Shown here piece after piece: positions 1-8,255 of a stretch of 64,000 nt of DNA. The DNA is from Streptomyces albicerus (GTDB taxonomy: Bacteria > Actinomycetota > Actinomycetes > Streptomycetales > Streptomycetaceae), in contig NZ_VWMY01000007.1 in assembly GCF_008905045.1 (NCBI RefSeq), forward strand, positions 88,549-152,548, read 5' to 3'. The notes beneath the pieces were generated by a model. The model was not told the origin of the DNA and ran no database searches. It saw only the letters and a list, made by a program, of their open reading frames with translations. The position numbers and the translations under genes are program-made. The first letter of the stretch is position 1; every line of letters begins with the position of its first letter.

Positions 1-62
1 GTGACGTGTGGCACCATGCTGGCCACCCCCACCGGCACAGCCCTCACGGGAGACACTTCCTA

Positions 63-638
63 GTGCAGCAATCCGCCGTCCCGGAACTGGCACACACGCA
101 CACCCGCCCGATCCACTGGGTCGCCACCGCCACCGCCCTCGCCGGGGTCGTCGCGGTCTCGGCCTTCCTGCAGCCCGACCGGGCCACCGCCGCCCAGCAC
201 GGCCCCGAGGCGCAGGCCGCCCCGGCCGTGACGGCGCCCCCGGACCCCGCAGGCGTCGACTTCCCGATCGAGTGCGGTCCCACCAAGGCCGTCGTCCAGG
301 AGCAGGCTTCCGGCGACCTCGACGGTGACGGCCGTCCCGAAACGGTCGCCGTGGTCCGCTGCGAGGCAGGCTCCGGCACCCCGCCCAGCGGCGTCTACGT
401 CCTCACGCAGGCGGAGGGCGCCCCGAAACCCCGCGTCGTCGCCACCCTCGTCGACCCGAAGGACCGCCTGAGCGTCAAGGACTTCACCCTCCGCGACGCC
501 GCGGTCACCGCGACGCTCCTCGGCTACTCCTCGCCGGACGTGCCGAGTTGCTGCCCCGACGTGAACGACCGCGCCAAGTGGCAGTGGAAGAACGGCGCGT
601 TCGTCCGCTCGACACCGTCCGGAGCCCGGAGCGTGTGA
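63..638 (+). CDS. Secreted or membrane-anchored protein of unknown function
   Basis: I do not recognise a named family. The protein of about 191 residues has a hydrophobic segment near residues 20-36 (ATATALAGVVAVSAFL) that looks like a signal peptide or anchor, then an Ala/Pro-rich linker and an exported domain with four cysteines (ECGPT, VRCEAG and a CC pair in PSCCPD). The stretch GDLDGDGRPETVAVV resembles the D-x-D-G-D-G calcium-binding loops of FG-GAP/VCBS repeats. GTG at 63 is preferred because GGGAG lies about 9 bases upstream. GTG at 6 would add a His-rich 19-residue leader that looks non-coding. The gene ends tail-to-tail with the ferredoxin gene. Function unknown. Confidence 0.6.
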   Translation: MQQSAVPELAHTHTRPIHWVATATALAGVVAVSAFLQPDRATAAQHGPEAQAAPAVTAPPDPAGVDFPIECGPTKAVVQEQASGDLDGDGRPETVAVVRCEAGSGTPPSGVYVLTQAEGAPKPRVVATLVDPKDRLSVKDFTLRDAAVTATLLGYSSPDVPSCCPDVNDRAKWQWKNGAFVRSTPSGARSV

Positions 639-706
639 GAAAAGACACCGAGGTGTGAGAAATCAGACAGGTCGTAACGCGGAGTACCCGTCAAGTCACT
701 CTTAGG

Positions 707-1012
707 TCATTCAACGTCGGGACCGTAAACCTCGACCCTGTCCGAAACCCGACGTACGTGGATGCAGTCGCCCGGGCACTCCTTCGCGGAGTCGGCGACG
801 TCGCGCAGAAGCGTCAGGGGTACGGGTGTTGTGGCGCCCGGGGCCTGCAGCAGCTCGTCGTCCGAGCTCTTCACATAGGCCAGCCCGTCGATGTCCAGCT
901 CGAAGACCTCGGGGGCGTACTGGGCGCAGATTCCGTCGCCGGTGCACAGGTCCTGGTCGATCCAGACCTCAAGCGCCTCGCTGTCGACTCCGGACTCCTG
1001 CTGCACGGTCAT
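707..1012 (-). CDS. Small ferredoxin (3Fe-4S/4Fe-4S type)
   Basis: Acidic electron-transfer protein of 101 residues. The cysteine pattern is DLCTGDGICAQYAPEVFEL followed by AKECPGDCIHV. This is the single-cluster ferredoxin layout often paired with cytochromes P450 in actinomycetes. The ATG at 1012 is chosen over upstream in-frame codons because AGGAG precedes it by about 5 bases and the conserved domain begins soon after. No P450 or reductase gene is adjacent; the nearest P450 is about 31 kb away. It is divergent from arc, so the 250-base gap holds promoters for both genes. The redox partner cannot be told from the sequence. Confidence 0.88.
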   Translation of the reverse strand: MTVQQESGVDSEALEVWIDQDLCTGDGICAQYAPEVFELDIDGLAYVKSSDDELLQAPGATTPVPLTLLRDVADSAKECPGDCIHVRRVSDRVEVYGPDVE

Positions 1013-1199
1013 TTCTCCTGCCGTTTCCTTCGCCGAGCTGCCCGAAGACTCGGGAATCGGGCCAGCTCCGACGGGTGTTGAACACTTCGACCCTACCTTC
1101 GGCCGCTTCCCAATCATGTTGGGTGGGTATTCCCCTGGCGTGAGGGAGAGCGCAAGGGTGAAGATCGGACACACCCCGACCGTCTTTGTGATCTAGGGG

Positions 1200-1227
1200 T
1201 TTCAATCGACACCCACCCAGGTAGGGT
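1200..1227 (+). promoter_or_regulatory. Candidate housekeeping promoter of arc
   Basis: A TTTCAA -35-like hexamer (1200-1205) and a TAGGGT -10 box (1222-1227) are 16 bases apart, about 39 bases before the GTG start of arc. The 10-mer GTAGGGTCTG spanning the -10 box also occurs exactly before pup (4901-4910). Assigned by pattern only. Confidence 0.45.
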
Positions 1228-1265
1228 CTGGAAGCGTCCAGCTCCCCTTGGAGGAGGTGAGGACC

Positions 1266-3032
1266 GTGGCAGCCCACGACGACGACATGAACCGCGGCAT
1301 CCGCCCGGGACGAGGGTCCGACGACCCTGCCGGGCAGATTGCCTACCTTGAGCAGGAGATCGCCGTCCTGCGACGCAAGCTCGCCGACTCTCCGCGACAC
1401 ACGAGGATTCTCGAAGAGCGGATCGTCGAGCTGCAGACCAACCTGGCCGGCGTGTCCGCGCAGAACGAGCGGCTCGCCAACACCCTCCGAGAGGCCCGCG
1501 ACCAGATCGTGGCACTCAAGGAGGAGGTCGACCGGCTCGCACAGCCGCCGGCCGGCTTCGGTGTCTTCCTCATGGCGAACGAGGACGGCACGGCCGACAT
1601 CTTCACCGGGGGCCGCAAGCTCCGGGTGAACGTCAGCCCCAGCGTCGAGCTCGAAGAGCTCCGGCGCGGCCAGGAAGTGATGCTCAACGAAGCGCTCAAC
1701 GTGGTCGAGGCCATGGAGTACGAGAGCGTCGGCGACATCGTCACCCTCAAGGAGATCCTCGAGGACGGCGAGCGCGCCCTTGTGGTGGGGCACACCGACG
1801 AGGAACGGGTGGTACGGCTCGCCGAGCCGCTGCTGGACATCACCATCCGCCCCGGCGACGCCCTGCTGCTCGAACCCCGTTCCGGCTATGTCTACGAGGT
1901 CGTACCGAAGAGCGAGGTCGAGGAACTCGTCCTCGAAGAGGTCCCGGACATCGGCTACGAGCAGATCGGTGGTCTGAGCGGCCAGATCGAGGCGATCCGG
2001 GACGCGGTCGAGCTTCCGTACCTCTACCCCGACCTTTTCAAGGAGCACGAACTGCGGCCGCCCAAGGGCGTGCTGCTGTACGGGCCTCCCGGATGCGGCA
2101 AGACGCTCATCGCCAAGGCCGTCGCCAACTCGCTGGCCAAGAAGGTCGCCGAGGTGACCGGAGCGGCGGCGGGCAAGAGCTTCTTCCTCAACATCAAGGG
2201 CCCCGAGCTCCTCAACAAGTACGTCGGTGAGACCGAGCGGCAGATCCGCCTCGTCTTCCAGCGCGCTCGTGAGAAGGCCAGCGAGGGCACACCCGTCATC
2301 GTCTTCTTCGACGAGATGGAGTCCCTCTTCCGCACCCGTGGATCGGGCGTCAGCTCGGACGTGGAGAACACCATCGTCCCGCAGCTGCTCGCCGAGATCG
2401 ACGGCGTAGAGGGTCTGCAGAACGTGGTGGTGATCGGTGCCTCGAACCGTGAGGACATGATCGACCCCGCGATCCTGCGCCCCGGCCGTCTCGATGTGAA
2501 GATCAAGATCGAGCGTCCGGACGCCGAGGCGGCGAAGGACATCTTCGGGAAGTACCTCACCGAGCGGCTCCCGCTGCACGCCGACGACCTCGGCGAGCAC
2601 AGCGGCAGCAGGTCGACCACGGTCCAGAGCATGATCCAGTCCGCCGTGGAGCACATGTACACCGAGTCCGAGGAGAACCGCTTCCTCGAGGTCACGTACG
2701 CCAACGGCGACAAGGAAGTCCTGTACTTCAAGGACTTCAACTCCGGCGCCATGATCGAGAACATCGTCGGCCGCGCCAAGAAGATGGCCATCAAGGACTT
2801 CCTCGAACACAACCAGAAGGGCCTGCGGGTCTCCCACCTGCTCCAGGCCTGCGTGGACGAGTTCAAGGAGAACGAGGACCTGCCGAACACCACTAACCCG
2901 GACGACTGGGCCCGGATCTCCGGAAAGAAGGGCGAACGGATCGTTTACATCCGGACGCTCATCACCGGAAAGCAGGGCGCGGACACCGGACGCTCCATCG
3001 ACACGGTGGCGAACACCGGTCAGTACCTGTAA
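1266..3032 (+). CDS. arc: Proteasome-associated AAA+ ATPase (ARC/Mpa)
   Basis: Hexameric unfoldase that captures pupylated proteins and threads them into the 20S proteasome. The 588-residue protein has an N-terminal coiled coil (roughly residues 20-75, heptad-rich, [19 protein letters not shown]) that binds Pup, then an OB-fold interdomain, then an AAA+ module. That module carries Walker A GPPGCGKT near residue 275, Walker [11 protein letters not shown] near residue 344, and the arginine-finger region [11 protein letters not shown]. The C-terminus GQYL has the penultimate Tyr used by Mpa to dock on the proteasome. GTG at 1266 is preceded by GGAGGAGG. A TTG at 1248 is in frame but would place the Shine-Dalgarno inside the gene. 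First gene of the Pup-proteasome locus. Confidence 0.96.
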   Translation: MAAHDDDMNRGIRPGRGSDDPAGQIAYLEQEIAVLRRKLADSPRHTRILEERIVELQTNLAGVSAQNERLANTLREARDQIVALKEEVDRLAQPPAGFGVFLMANEDGTADIFTGGRKLRVNVSPSVELEELRRGQEVMLNEALNVVEAMEYESVGDIVTLKEILEDGERALVVGHTDEERVVRLAEPLLDITIRPGDALLLEPRSGYVYEVVPKSEVEELVLEEVPDIGYEQIGGLSGQIEAIRDAVELPYLYPDLFKEHELRPPKGVLLYGPPGCGKTLIAKAVANSLAKKVAEVTGAAAGKSFFLNIKGPELLNKYVGETERQIRLVFQRAREKASEGTPVIVFFDEMESLFRTRGSGVSSDVENTIVPQLLAEIDGVEGLQNVVVIGASNREDMIDPAILRPGRLDVKIKIERPDAEAAKDIFGKYLTERLPLHADDLGEHSGSRSTTVQSMIQSAVEHMYTESEENRFLEVTYANGDKEVLYFKDFNSGAMIENIVGRAKKMAIKDFLEHNQKGLRVSHLLQACVDEFKENEDLPNTTNPDDWARISGKKGERIVYIRTLITGKQGADTGRSIDTVANTGQYL

Positions 3033-3042
3033 AAGACAGGGT

Positions 3043-3085
3043 GGCTGCGGGTGCCCTTACTGGGTACCCGCAGCCGACTGTTTTT
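3043..3085 (+). terminator. Intrinsic terminator after arc
   Basis: A 14-bp stem (GGCTGCGGGTGCCC at 3043-3056 with GGGTACCCGCAGCC at 3062-3075, one G-T pair), a 5-base loop and a T run (3081-3085). It ends arc transcription about 10 bases after the stop codon, so dop probably has its own promoter. Confidence 0.85.
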
Positions 3086-3266
3086 CAGGGCACAGCTGGA
3101 GCAGAGCAATGACGCAAATGATCTCCCCACCAGCGCAAAGGCGTTCTAGGCTCTTCGGTACCGCCGAGTCGCGCAGTGCGGGGACGGGCACCGCACACGC
3201 ACCGGAGCGCCAGCGGTACTTGAGCGGCGTCCCCGACCGAGGGCGCCGCCGGGCAAGGAGGGCCGC

Positions 3267-4778
3267 ATGACCGTACGGCGAGTAATGGGCATCGAGACGG
3301 AGTACGGGATCTCCGTCCCCGGCCACCCCAACGCCAATGCCATGCTCACCTCGTCCCAGATCGTCAACGCCTACGCGGCGGCGATGCACCGGGCCCGGCG
3401 GGCCCGCTGGGACTTCGAGGAGGAGAACCCGCTGCGGGACGCGCGAGGCTTCGATCTCGCCCGCGAGGCCGCCGACGCCAGCCAGCTCACCGACGAGGAC
3501 ATCGGCCTGGCCAACGTCATCCTCACCAACGGCGCGCGCCTCTACGTCGATCACGCACACCCGGAATACAGCGCTCCCGAAGTCACCAACCCGCGGGACG
3601 CCGTCCTGTGGGACAAGGCCGGCGAGCGCATCATGGCGGAGGCCGCCGAGCGTGCGGCCCAGCTCCCCGGCGCCCAGCCGATCCACCTCTACAAGAACAA
3701 CACCGACAACAAGGGCGCCTCGTACGGCACGCACGAGAACTACCTGATGAAGCGGGAAACCCCCTTCTCGGACATCGTGCGCCACCTCACGCCGTTCTTC
3801 GTCTCACGCCAGGTCGTCACCGGAGCGGGCCGCGTCGGTATCGGCCAGGACGGGCACGAGCACGGCTTCCAGCTCAGCCAGCGCGCCGACTACTTCGAGG
3901 TCGAGGTGGGCCTCGAGACCACCCTGAAGCGCCCGATCATCAACACGCGTGACGAGCCGCACGCGGACGCCGAGAAGTACCGCCGCCTGCACGTGATCAT
4001 CGGCGACGCGAACCTCTCGGAGATCTCGACCTACCTCAAGCTCGGCACGACCGCCCTCGTCCTGTCGATGATCGAGGACGGCTTCATCGCCGTGGACCTC
4101 GCCGTGGACCAGCCGGTGCGCACGCTGCACCAGGTCTCGCACGACCCGACCCTCAAGCGCCTGATCACGCTCCGCAGCGGCCGGACACTCACCGCTGTCC
4201 AGTTGCAGATGGAGTACTTCGAGCTGGCGCGCAAGTACGTCGAGGAGCGGTTCGGCGCGGACGCGGACGAGCAGACCAAGGACGTGCTGACCCGCTGGGA
4301 GGACGTCCTGGGGCGCCTGGAGAGCGACCCGATGAGTTTGGCGGGCGAGCTGGACTGGGTGGCCAAGCGGGAGCTCATGGAGGGCTACAGGCGCCGTGAC
4401 AGCCTCGAGTGGGACGCCGCCCGGCTGCACCTGGTCGACCTCCAGTACGCCGACGTACGCCCCGAGAAGGGCCTCTACAACCGCCTGGTGGAGCGCGGCA
4501 GGATCAAGCGCCTGCTGGACGAGACAGATGTGCAGCGGGCCGAGACGAAGCCCCCGGAGGACACGCGCGCGTACTTCCGCGGGCGCTGCCTCGAGCAGTA
4601 CGCGGACGACGTCGCGGCGGCCTCCTGGGACTCGGTGATCTTCGATCTGCCGGGCCGGGACTCGCTGCAGCGGGTTCCAACCCTGGAGCCGCTTCGCGGA
4701 ACGCGTAATCACGTCAAGGAGCTCCTCGACCGCTGCCGCACGGCGGAGGACCTGGTCAGGGTCCTGTCGGGCGGCTGA
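3267..4778 (+). CDS. dop: Pup deamidase/depupylase Dop
   Basis: Carboxylate-amine-ligase-fold enzyme that removes Pup from substrates and, where needed, deamidates Pup Gln to Glu. The 503-residue sequence starts with the diagnostic GIETEYG (residues 8-14). A long insertion follows (about residues 40-80, the Dop loop absent from PafA), then [18 protein letters not shown] with the catalytic Asp at about position 95. It is paralogous to PafA at 9525 (shared [18 protein letters not shown]). ATG at 3267 follows AAGGAGGG. The Pup encoded next door already ends in Glu, so depupylation is likely its main role here. A short GC stem with a TTCG loop follows the gene near 4790-4803. Confidence 0.96.
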   Translation: MTVRRVMGIETEYGISVPGHPNANAMLTSSQIVNAYAAAMHRARRARWDFEEENPLRDARGFDLAREAADASQLTDEDIGLANVILTNGARLYVDHAHPEYSAPEVTNPRDAVLWDKAGERIMAEAAERAAQLPGAQPIHLYKNNTDNKGASYGTHENYLMKRETPFSDIVRHLTPFFVSRQVVTGAGRVGIGQDGHEHGFQLSQRADYFEVEVGLETTLKRPIINTRDEPHADAEKYRRLHVIIGDANLSEISTYLKLGTTALVLSMIEDGFIAVDLAVDQPVRTLHQVSHDPTLKRLITLRSGRTLTAVQLQMEYFELARKYVEERFGADADEQTKDVLTRWEDVLGRLESDPMSLAGELDWVAKRELMEGYRRRDSLEWDAARLHLVDLQYADVRPEKGLYNRLVERGRIKRLLDETDVQRAETKPPEDTRAYFRGRCLEQYADDVAAASWDSVIFDLPGRDSLQRVPTLEPLRGTRNHVKELLDRCRTAEDLVRVLSGG

Positions 4779-4901
4779 CCGGGCCGCCGCGGCCTTCGGG
4801 CCGAAACGGCCGGGCGAGGTGGAAAGAGGCGGCGTCCGGGAATCATCGAGGTGGCCCCCGGACGTTGTAGCAACTGCGGGGCCGATGTCGGACCCTGCTT
4901 G

Positions 4902-4907
4902 TAGGGT
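4902..4907 (+). promoter_or_regulatory. Candidate -10 box of pup
   Basis: TAGGGT within GTAGGGTCTG, the same 10-mer as at the arc promoter, 36 bases before the pup ATG. No convincing -35 hexamer is visible. Assigned by pattern only. Confidence 0.4.
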
Positions 4908-4943
4908 CTGATCAAGAACGTCGAACCGAGCGGGGTGAGGGTT

Positions 4944-5162
4944 ATGGCGACCAAGGACACCGGCGGCGGACAGCAGAAGGCAACGCGCAACACCGAGGAG
5001 GTCGAGGAGCAGGCGCAGGACGCGCAGGCATCCGAAGACCTCAAGGAGCGCCAGGAGAAGCTGTCGGACGACGTCGACTCCGTACTGGACGAGATCGACG
5101 ACGTCCTCGAGGAGAACGCCGAGGACTTCGTGCGTTCCTTCGTTCAAAAGGGCGGAGAGTAG
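4944..5162 (+). CDS. pup: Prokaryotic ubiquitin-like protein Pup
   Basis: Intrinsically disordered 72-residue protein modifier, ligated by PafA to substrate lysines through its C-terminal glutamate. Glu/Asp/Gln dominate. The central helix-forming region (about residues 21-58, SEDLKERQEKLSDDVDSVLD) binds the ARC coiled coil. The C-terminus is FVRSFVQKGGE, encoded GGC GGA GAG TAG, so the ligatable Glu is genetically encoded rather than made from Gln. Lys69 is the only lysine close to the tail. ATG at 4944 gives the usual 72 residues; GTG at 4935 would add three residues and lacks a better ribosome site. It lies between dop and prcB. Confidence 0.97.
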   Translation: MATKDTGGGQQKATRNTEEVEEQAQDAQASEDLKERQEKLSDDVDSVLDEIDDVLEENAEDFVRSFVQKGGE

Positions 5163-5309
5163 CCCCGGTTGTCCGCCCCGGAGCCGGCCTGTTTCAGCGG
5201 GTCGGCGCCGGGACGGATGACTGGCGTAGGTACGGGTATGGTCCGTGCACAGATTTGATGATCGGCTCGGCCGTCCCCGGCGGGCCGCAGCCTACGTGGA
5301 AGGAATCGC

Positions 5310-6155
5310 GTGGAAGCCAACCCTCGTAGCACCGGGCGTCTGCCAGCTGCCTTCCTGACGCCCGGCTCGTCCTCGTTCATGGACTTCCTGTCCGAGCACC
5401 AGCCGGACATTCTCCCGGGTAACCGGCAGCTGCCGCCCATCAAGGGCGTCATCGAGGCACCGCACGGGACCACGATCGTGGCCGCCACGTTCCCCGGCGG
5501 CGTCGTGCTGGCCGGTGACCGGCGAGCCACCATGGGCAACATGATCGCCCAGCGCGACATCGAGAAAGTCTTCCCGGCCGACGAGTACTCGGCGGTGGGC
5601 ATCGCCGGCACGGCGGGTCTGGCCGTCGAGATGGTGAAGCTGTTCCAGCTGGAGCTGGAGCACTTCGAGAAGGTGGAGGGCACCACGCTCTCCCTGGAGG
5701 GCAAGGCGAACCGCCTGTCCACGATGATCCGGTCCAACCTCGGCATGGCCATGCAGGGCCTTGCCGTGGTCCCGCTCTTCGCGGGGTACGACGTGGACCG
5801 CGAGAAGGGCCGCATCTTCTCGTACGACGTGACGGGCGGCCGCTCCGAGGAGCACGGCTTCGCGGCGACGGGCTCCGGCTCGATCTTCGCCCGCGGGGCC
5901 ATGAAGAAGCTCTACAGCAACGACCTGACCGAAGAGCAGGCCACGACGCTCGTCGTACAGGCGCTGTACGACGCGGCAGACGACGACTCGGCGACCGGCG
6001 GTCCCGATGTCGCCCGCCGGATCTACCCGATCGTCACCGTGATCACCGACGAGGGATTCCGCCGCATCACCGACGAGGAGTCCTCCGAGATCGCCCGCTC
6101 GATCCTGGAGCGACGCCTGGAGCAGCCCGACGGCCCGCGGGCCGCACTGCTCTGA
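5310..6155 (+). CDS. prcB: 20S proteasome beta subunit PrcB
   Basis: Catalytic subunit of the actinobacterial 20S proteasome, an N-terminal-threonine hydrolase made as a proprotein. Of 281 residues, the first 53 are propeptide. Processing is expected between Gly53 and Thr54 in [17 protein letters not shown]. The mature chain carries the conserved GDRRATMG, a Lys in DIEKVFP that matches the catalytic Lys33 region, and [13 protein letters not shown] at 5310 is preceded by GGAAGGA. A TATGGT -10-like box lies near 5237-5242. prcA follows after 57 bases, as in other actinobacterial prcBA operons. Confidence 0.97.
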   Translation: MEANPRSTGRLPAAFLTPGSSSFMDFLSEHQPDILPGNRQLPPIKGVIEAPHGTTIVAATFPGGVVLAGDRRATMGNMIAQRDIEKVFPADEYSAVGIAGTAGLAVEMVKLFQLELEHFEKVEGTTLSLEGKANRLSTMIRSNLGMAMQGLAVVPLFAGYDVDREKGRIFSYDVTGGRSEEHGFAATGSGSIFARGAMKKLYSNDLTEEQATTLVVQALYDAADDDSATGGPDVARRIYPIVTVITDEGFRRITDEESSEIARSILERRLEQPDGPRAALL

Positions 6156-6212
6156 CAGCGGCCCTCTTGTCAAGGTGATCCAGTGACTTCCACAGAAAGG
6201 GACGGATAGCCG

Positions 6213-6959
6213 GTGTCGACGCCGTTCTATGTCTCACCCCAGCAGGCCATGGCCGACCGGGCGGAGTATGCCCGCAAGGGCATCGCCCGTGGCCGCAGCC
6301 TCGTCGTGCTGCAGTTCGCCGACGGCATCGTGTTCGTCGGCGAGAACCCGTCCCGTGCGCTGCACAAGTTCAGCGAGATCTACGACCGGATCGGTTTCGC
6401 TGCCGCAGGTAAATACAACGAATACGAGAACCTCCGGATCGGCGGCGTCCGCTACGCCGACCTCCGGGGCTACACCTACGACCGTGACGACGTGACCGCC
6501 CGTGGTCTCGCCAATGTCTACGCCCAGACGCTCGGCACGATCTTCTCGTCCGCGGCCGAGAAGCCGTACGAGGTCGAACTGGTCGTCGCCGAGGTCGGGG
6601 AGACCCCCGAGGGCGACCAGATCTACCGCCTGCCGCACGACGGATCGATCGTGGACGAGCACGGCTCGGTCGCGGTCGGCGGCAATGCCGAGCAGATCAG
6701 CAGCTATCTCGACCAGCGCCACCAGGACGGCATGTCGCTCGCCGAGGCGCTCAAGCTGGCCGTCCAAGCGCTGTCCCGCGATACGAACGGCAGCGAGCGG
6801 GAGATTCCCGCGGAGCGGCTGGAAGTCGCTGTGCTGGACCGGACGCGTCCGCAGGCGCGTAAGTTCAAGCGGATCGTCGGCCGACAGCTTGATCGTCTGC
6901 TGGAGGAGGGTGGGGCGTCCACCGCCGCGGAAGCCGAGGAGCCCGAAGACGAGGAGTGA
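6213..6959 (+). CDS. prcA: 20S proteasome alpha subunit PrcA
   Basis: Non-catalytic outer-ring subunit that gates the proteasome and docks ARC. The 248-residue protein begins [28 protein letters not shown], the actinobacterial gate region, then [16 protein letters not shown]. It lacks an N-terminal catalytic Thr. The C-terminus is very acidic (EAEEPEDEE), as is common in Streptomyces PrcA. GTG at 6213 follows AGAAAGGGA. It is co-transcribed with prcB and closed by a strong hairpin just downstream. Confidence 0.97.
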   Translation: MSTPFYVSPQQAMADRAEYARKGIARGRSLVVLQFADGIVFVGENPSRALHKFSEIYDRIGFAAAGKYNEYENLRIGGVRYADLRGYTYDRDDVTARGLANVYAQTLGTIFSSAAEKPYEVELVVAEVGETPEGDQIYRLPHDGSIVDEHGSVAVGGNAEQISSYLDQRHQDGMSLAEALKLAVQALSRDTNGSEREIPAERLEVAVLDRTRPQARKFKRIVGRQLDRLLEEGGASTAAEAEEPEDEE

Positions 6960-6991
6960 CCTCCTCGACTTCTTCAACCTCTCTGCCCTTT

Positions 6992-7024
6992 GTGTGCCCC
7001 GGCCTCCTGTAGGCCGGGGCACAC
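6992..7024 (+). terminator. Hairpin terminator after prcBA
   Basis: A perfect 14-bp stem (GTGTGCCCCGGCCT at 6992-7005, AGGCCGGGGCACAC at 7011-7024) with a 5-base loop and no long T run. It separates prcBA from the convergent LacI gene. Confidence 0.8.
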
Positions 7025-7061
7025 GGCGTTCTGGGGGGGGCTGAGGTCCGGTTCGTGGCGT

Positions 7062-7111
7062 GCGGGTTGTCCTGGGCTGGTCGCGCAGTTCCCCGCGCCC
7101 CTAGGGGGCGC
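7062..7111. repeat. Dispersed intergenic repeat, type A copy 1
   Basis: This stretch is a reverse-complement match of 38777-38827. The shared core in that orientation is GGGGCGCGGGGAACTGCGCG followed by ACCAGCCC. Both copies lie just past the 3' end of a gene and include a short GGGGCGC/GCGCCCC palindrome. It resembles the small dispersed repeats common between Streptomyces genes. Confidence 0.7.
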
Positions 7112-8117
7112 CTGGTGGGGCTGTGGAGCCTCGTACCACCAGTTCCACTGGGATGTCACCCTGAGGGGGTTCGCGGGCCTCCATGACGGCCAGGAGGGCT
7201 TCCATGCCGCGTTCGCCGAAGAGTTCGGCGTCCAGGCGGACGGTTGTCAGCTCCGGGTCGATGGCGGTGGCGAGGGCCAGGTCGTCGAGGCCCGTGATGG
7301 AGAGGTCGTCGGGGACGCGGAGGCCCAGGCGGCGGGCCGCCTTGTAGGCGCCGGCGGCCAGTTTGTCGTCGTCGCAGACCAGTGCGGTGGGGCGGGGGCC
7401 CGGGGCGGCGAGGGCGCTCTCGGCGGCGGTCAGGGCGCCCTCGATGGAGATCGGGGCACAGACCGTGCGCAGCTCCGTGCCGGGGACCGCGGCCAGCCGC
7501 TCGGCGAGTTCCCGGGCGCGTACCTCGAAGGTCCAGGACGCGATGTCCGCCGCCAGGTGCAGGAAACGGCGGTGGCCCAGGCCCAGCAGGTGCTCCGCGA
7601 CCTGCCGTACACCGTCACGGATGTCGAGGTTGACGGTCGCAGCGCCCGTGCTGCCCGCCGGGTCGCTGTCCAGCATGACCAGCGGCAGCTGGTCGCCGCG
7701 GATCGCCGTGAGGGCGTCGGCGGCCATGGAGGAGGCGATGACGCCGTCCAGGGCGGCCTGCGCGGAGGCGAAGGGGTCCCGGGCCGGGCCGATGCCCTCG
7801 GGGGAGGGGTAGAGCACCACGCCGAAGCCGTGCTCGGCCGCCACCCGGGCCGCGCCCGTGTAGACGCCGGCGAAGAACTCGGTCGTCAGGGCGGGGACCA
7901 CCAGCAGCACGGTGCGGGTGCTGCCCAGGCGGAGGTTGCGGGCGGCCAGGTTCGGCCGGTAGCCGAGCTCGCGCGCGGCCTCCCGTACGCGCTCCGCCGT
8001 CCGCTCGGAGACCCGCCCGCGCCACTTCTCGCCGAGCACCAGCGAGACGGCCGCCTGGGACACTCCCGCGGCCTGGGCGACGTCACGGCTCGTGGGGCGG
8101 GGGCTGCCTGCTGCCAC
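7101..8117 (-). CDS. LacI-family transcriptional regulator
   Basis: Sugar-type repressor of 338 residues. The N-terminal helix-turn-helix reads PTSRDVAQAAGVSQAAVSLVL and is followed by the hinge region RVREAARELGYRPNLAARNL. The rest is a periplasmic-binding-like ligand domain (VLLVVPALTTEFFAGVYTGA near its start). GTG at 8117 is chosen because it places the helix-turn-helix at the expected N-terminus; longer in-frame extensions have no domain. It is divergent from an MFS exporter 138 bases away, with a 27-base inverted repeat between them that is the likely operator. The pair interrupts the proteasome genes. Ligand unknown. Confidence 0.9.
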   Translation of the reverse strand: MAAGSPRPTSRDVAQAAGVSQAAVSLVLGEKWRGRVSERTAERVREAARELGYRPNLAARNLRLGSTRTVLLVVPALTTEFFAGVYTGAARVAAEHGFGVVLYPSPEGIGPARDPFASAQAALDGVIASSMAADALTAIRGDQLPLVMLDSDPAGSTGAATVNLDIRDGVRQVAEHLLGLGHRRFLHLAADIASWTFEVRARELAERLAAVPGTELRTVCAPISIEGALTAAESALAAPGPRPTALVCDDDKLAAGAYKAARRLGLRVPDDLSITGLDDLALATAIDPELTTVRLDAELFGERGMEALLAVMEAREPPQGDIPVELVVRGSTAPPGAP

Positions 8118-8160
8118 CGTCGACCTGTCTTTCTGCTGGACTCGCGGACAGCGCACATGG

Positions 8161-8187
8161 TACGTATGACGAGCGACGTTATACGTA
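8161..8187. promoter_or_regulatory. Inverted repeat, probable operator of the LacI/MFS pair
   Basis: TACGTATGAC (8161-8170) and GTTATACGTA (8178-8187) form an inverted repeat with one mismatch and a 7-base spacer. It is AT-rich relative to its surroundings and sits in the divergent lacI/MFS gap. Both half-sites contain TACGTA. Binding is inferred from position and symmetry. Confidence 0.5.
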
Positions 8188-8255
8188 AAACTTCCGCCGT
8201 TTCCGGCGCCGGGGACGAGAAGCACCGGGCGCCGGGGAGCCGAGAGGGGCAGGGC

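Noticed and set aside
969..2837. Long minus-strand frame opposite arc
   Set aside because: Its sequence is Leu/Asp/Val/Glu-rich complement of ARC codons without recognisable domains; ARC is certain.
4790..4803. Terminator after dop
   Set aside because: Only a 5-bp stem with a TTCG loop and no T run; too weak to list as a feature.
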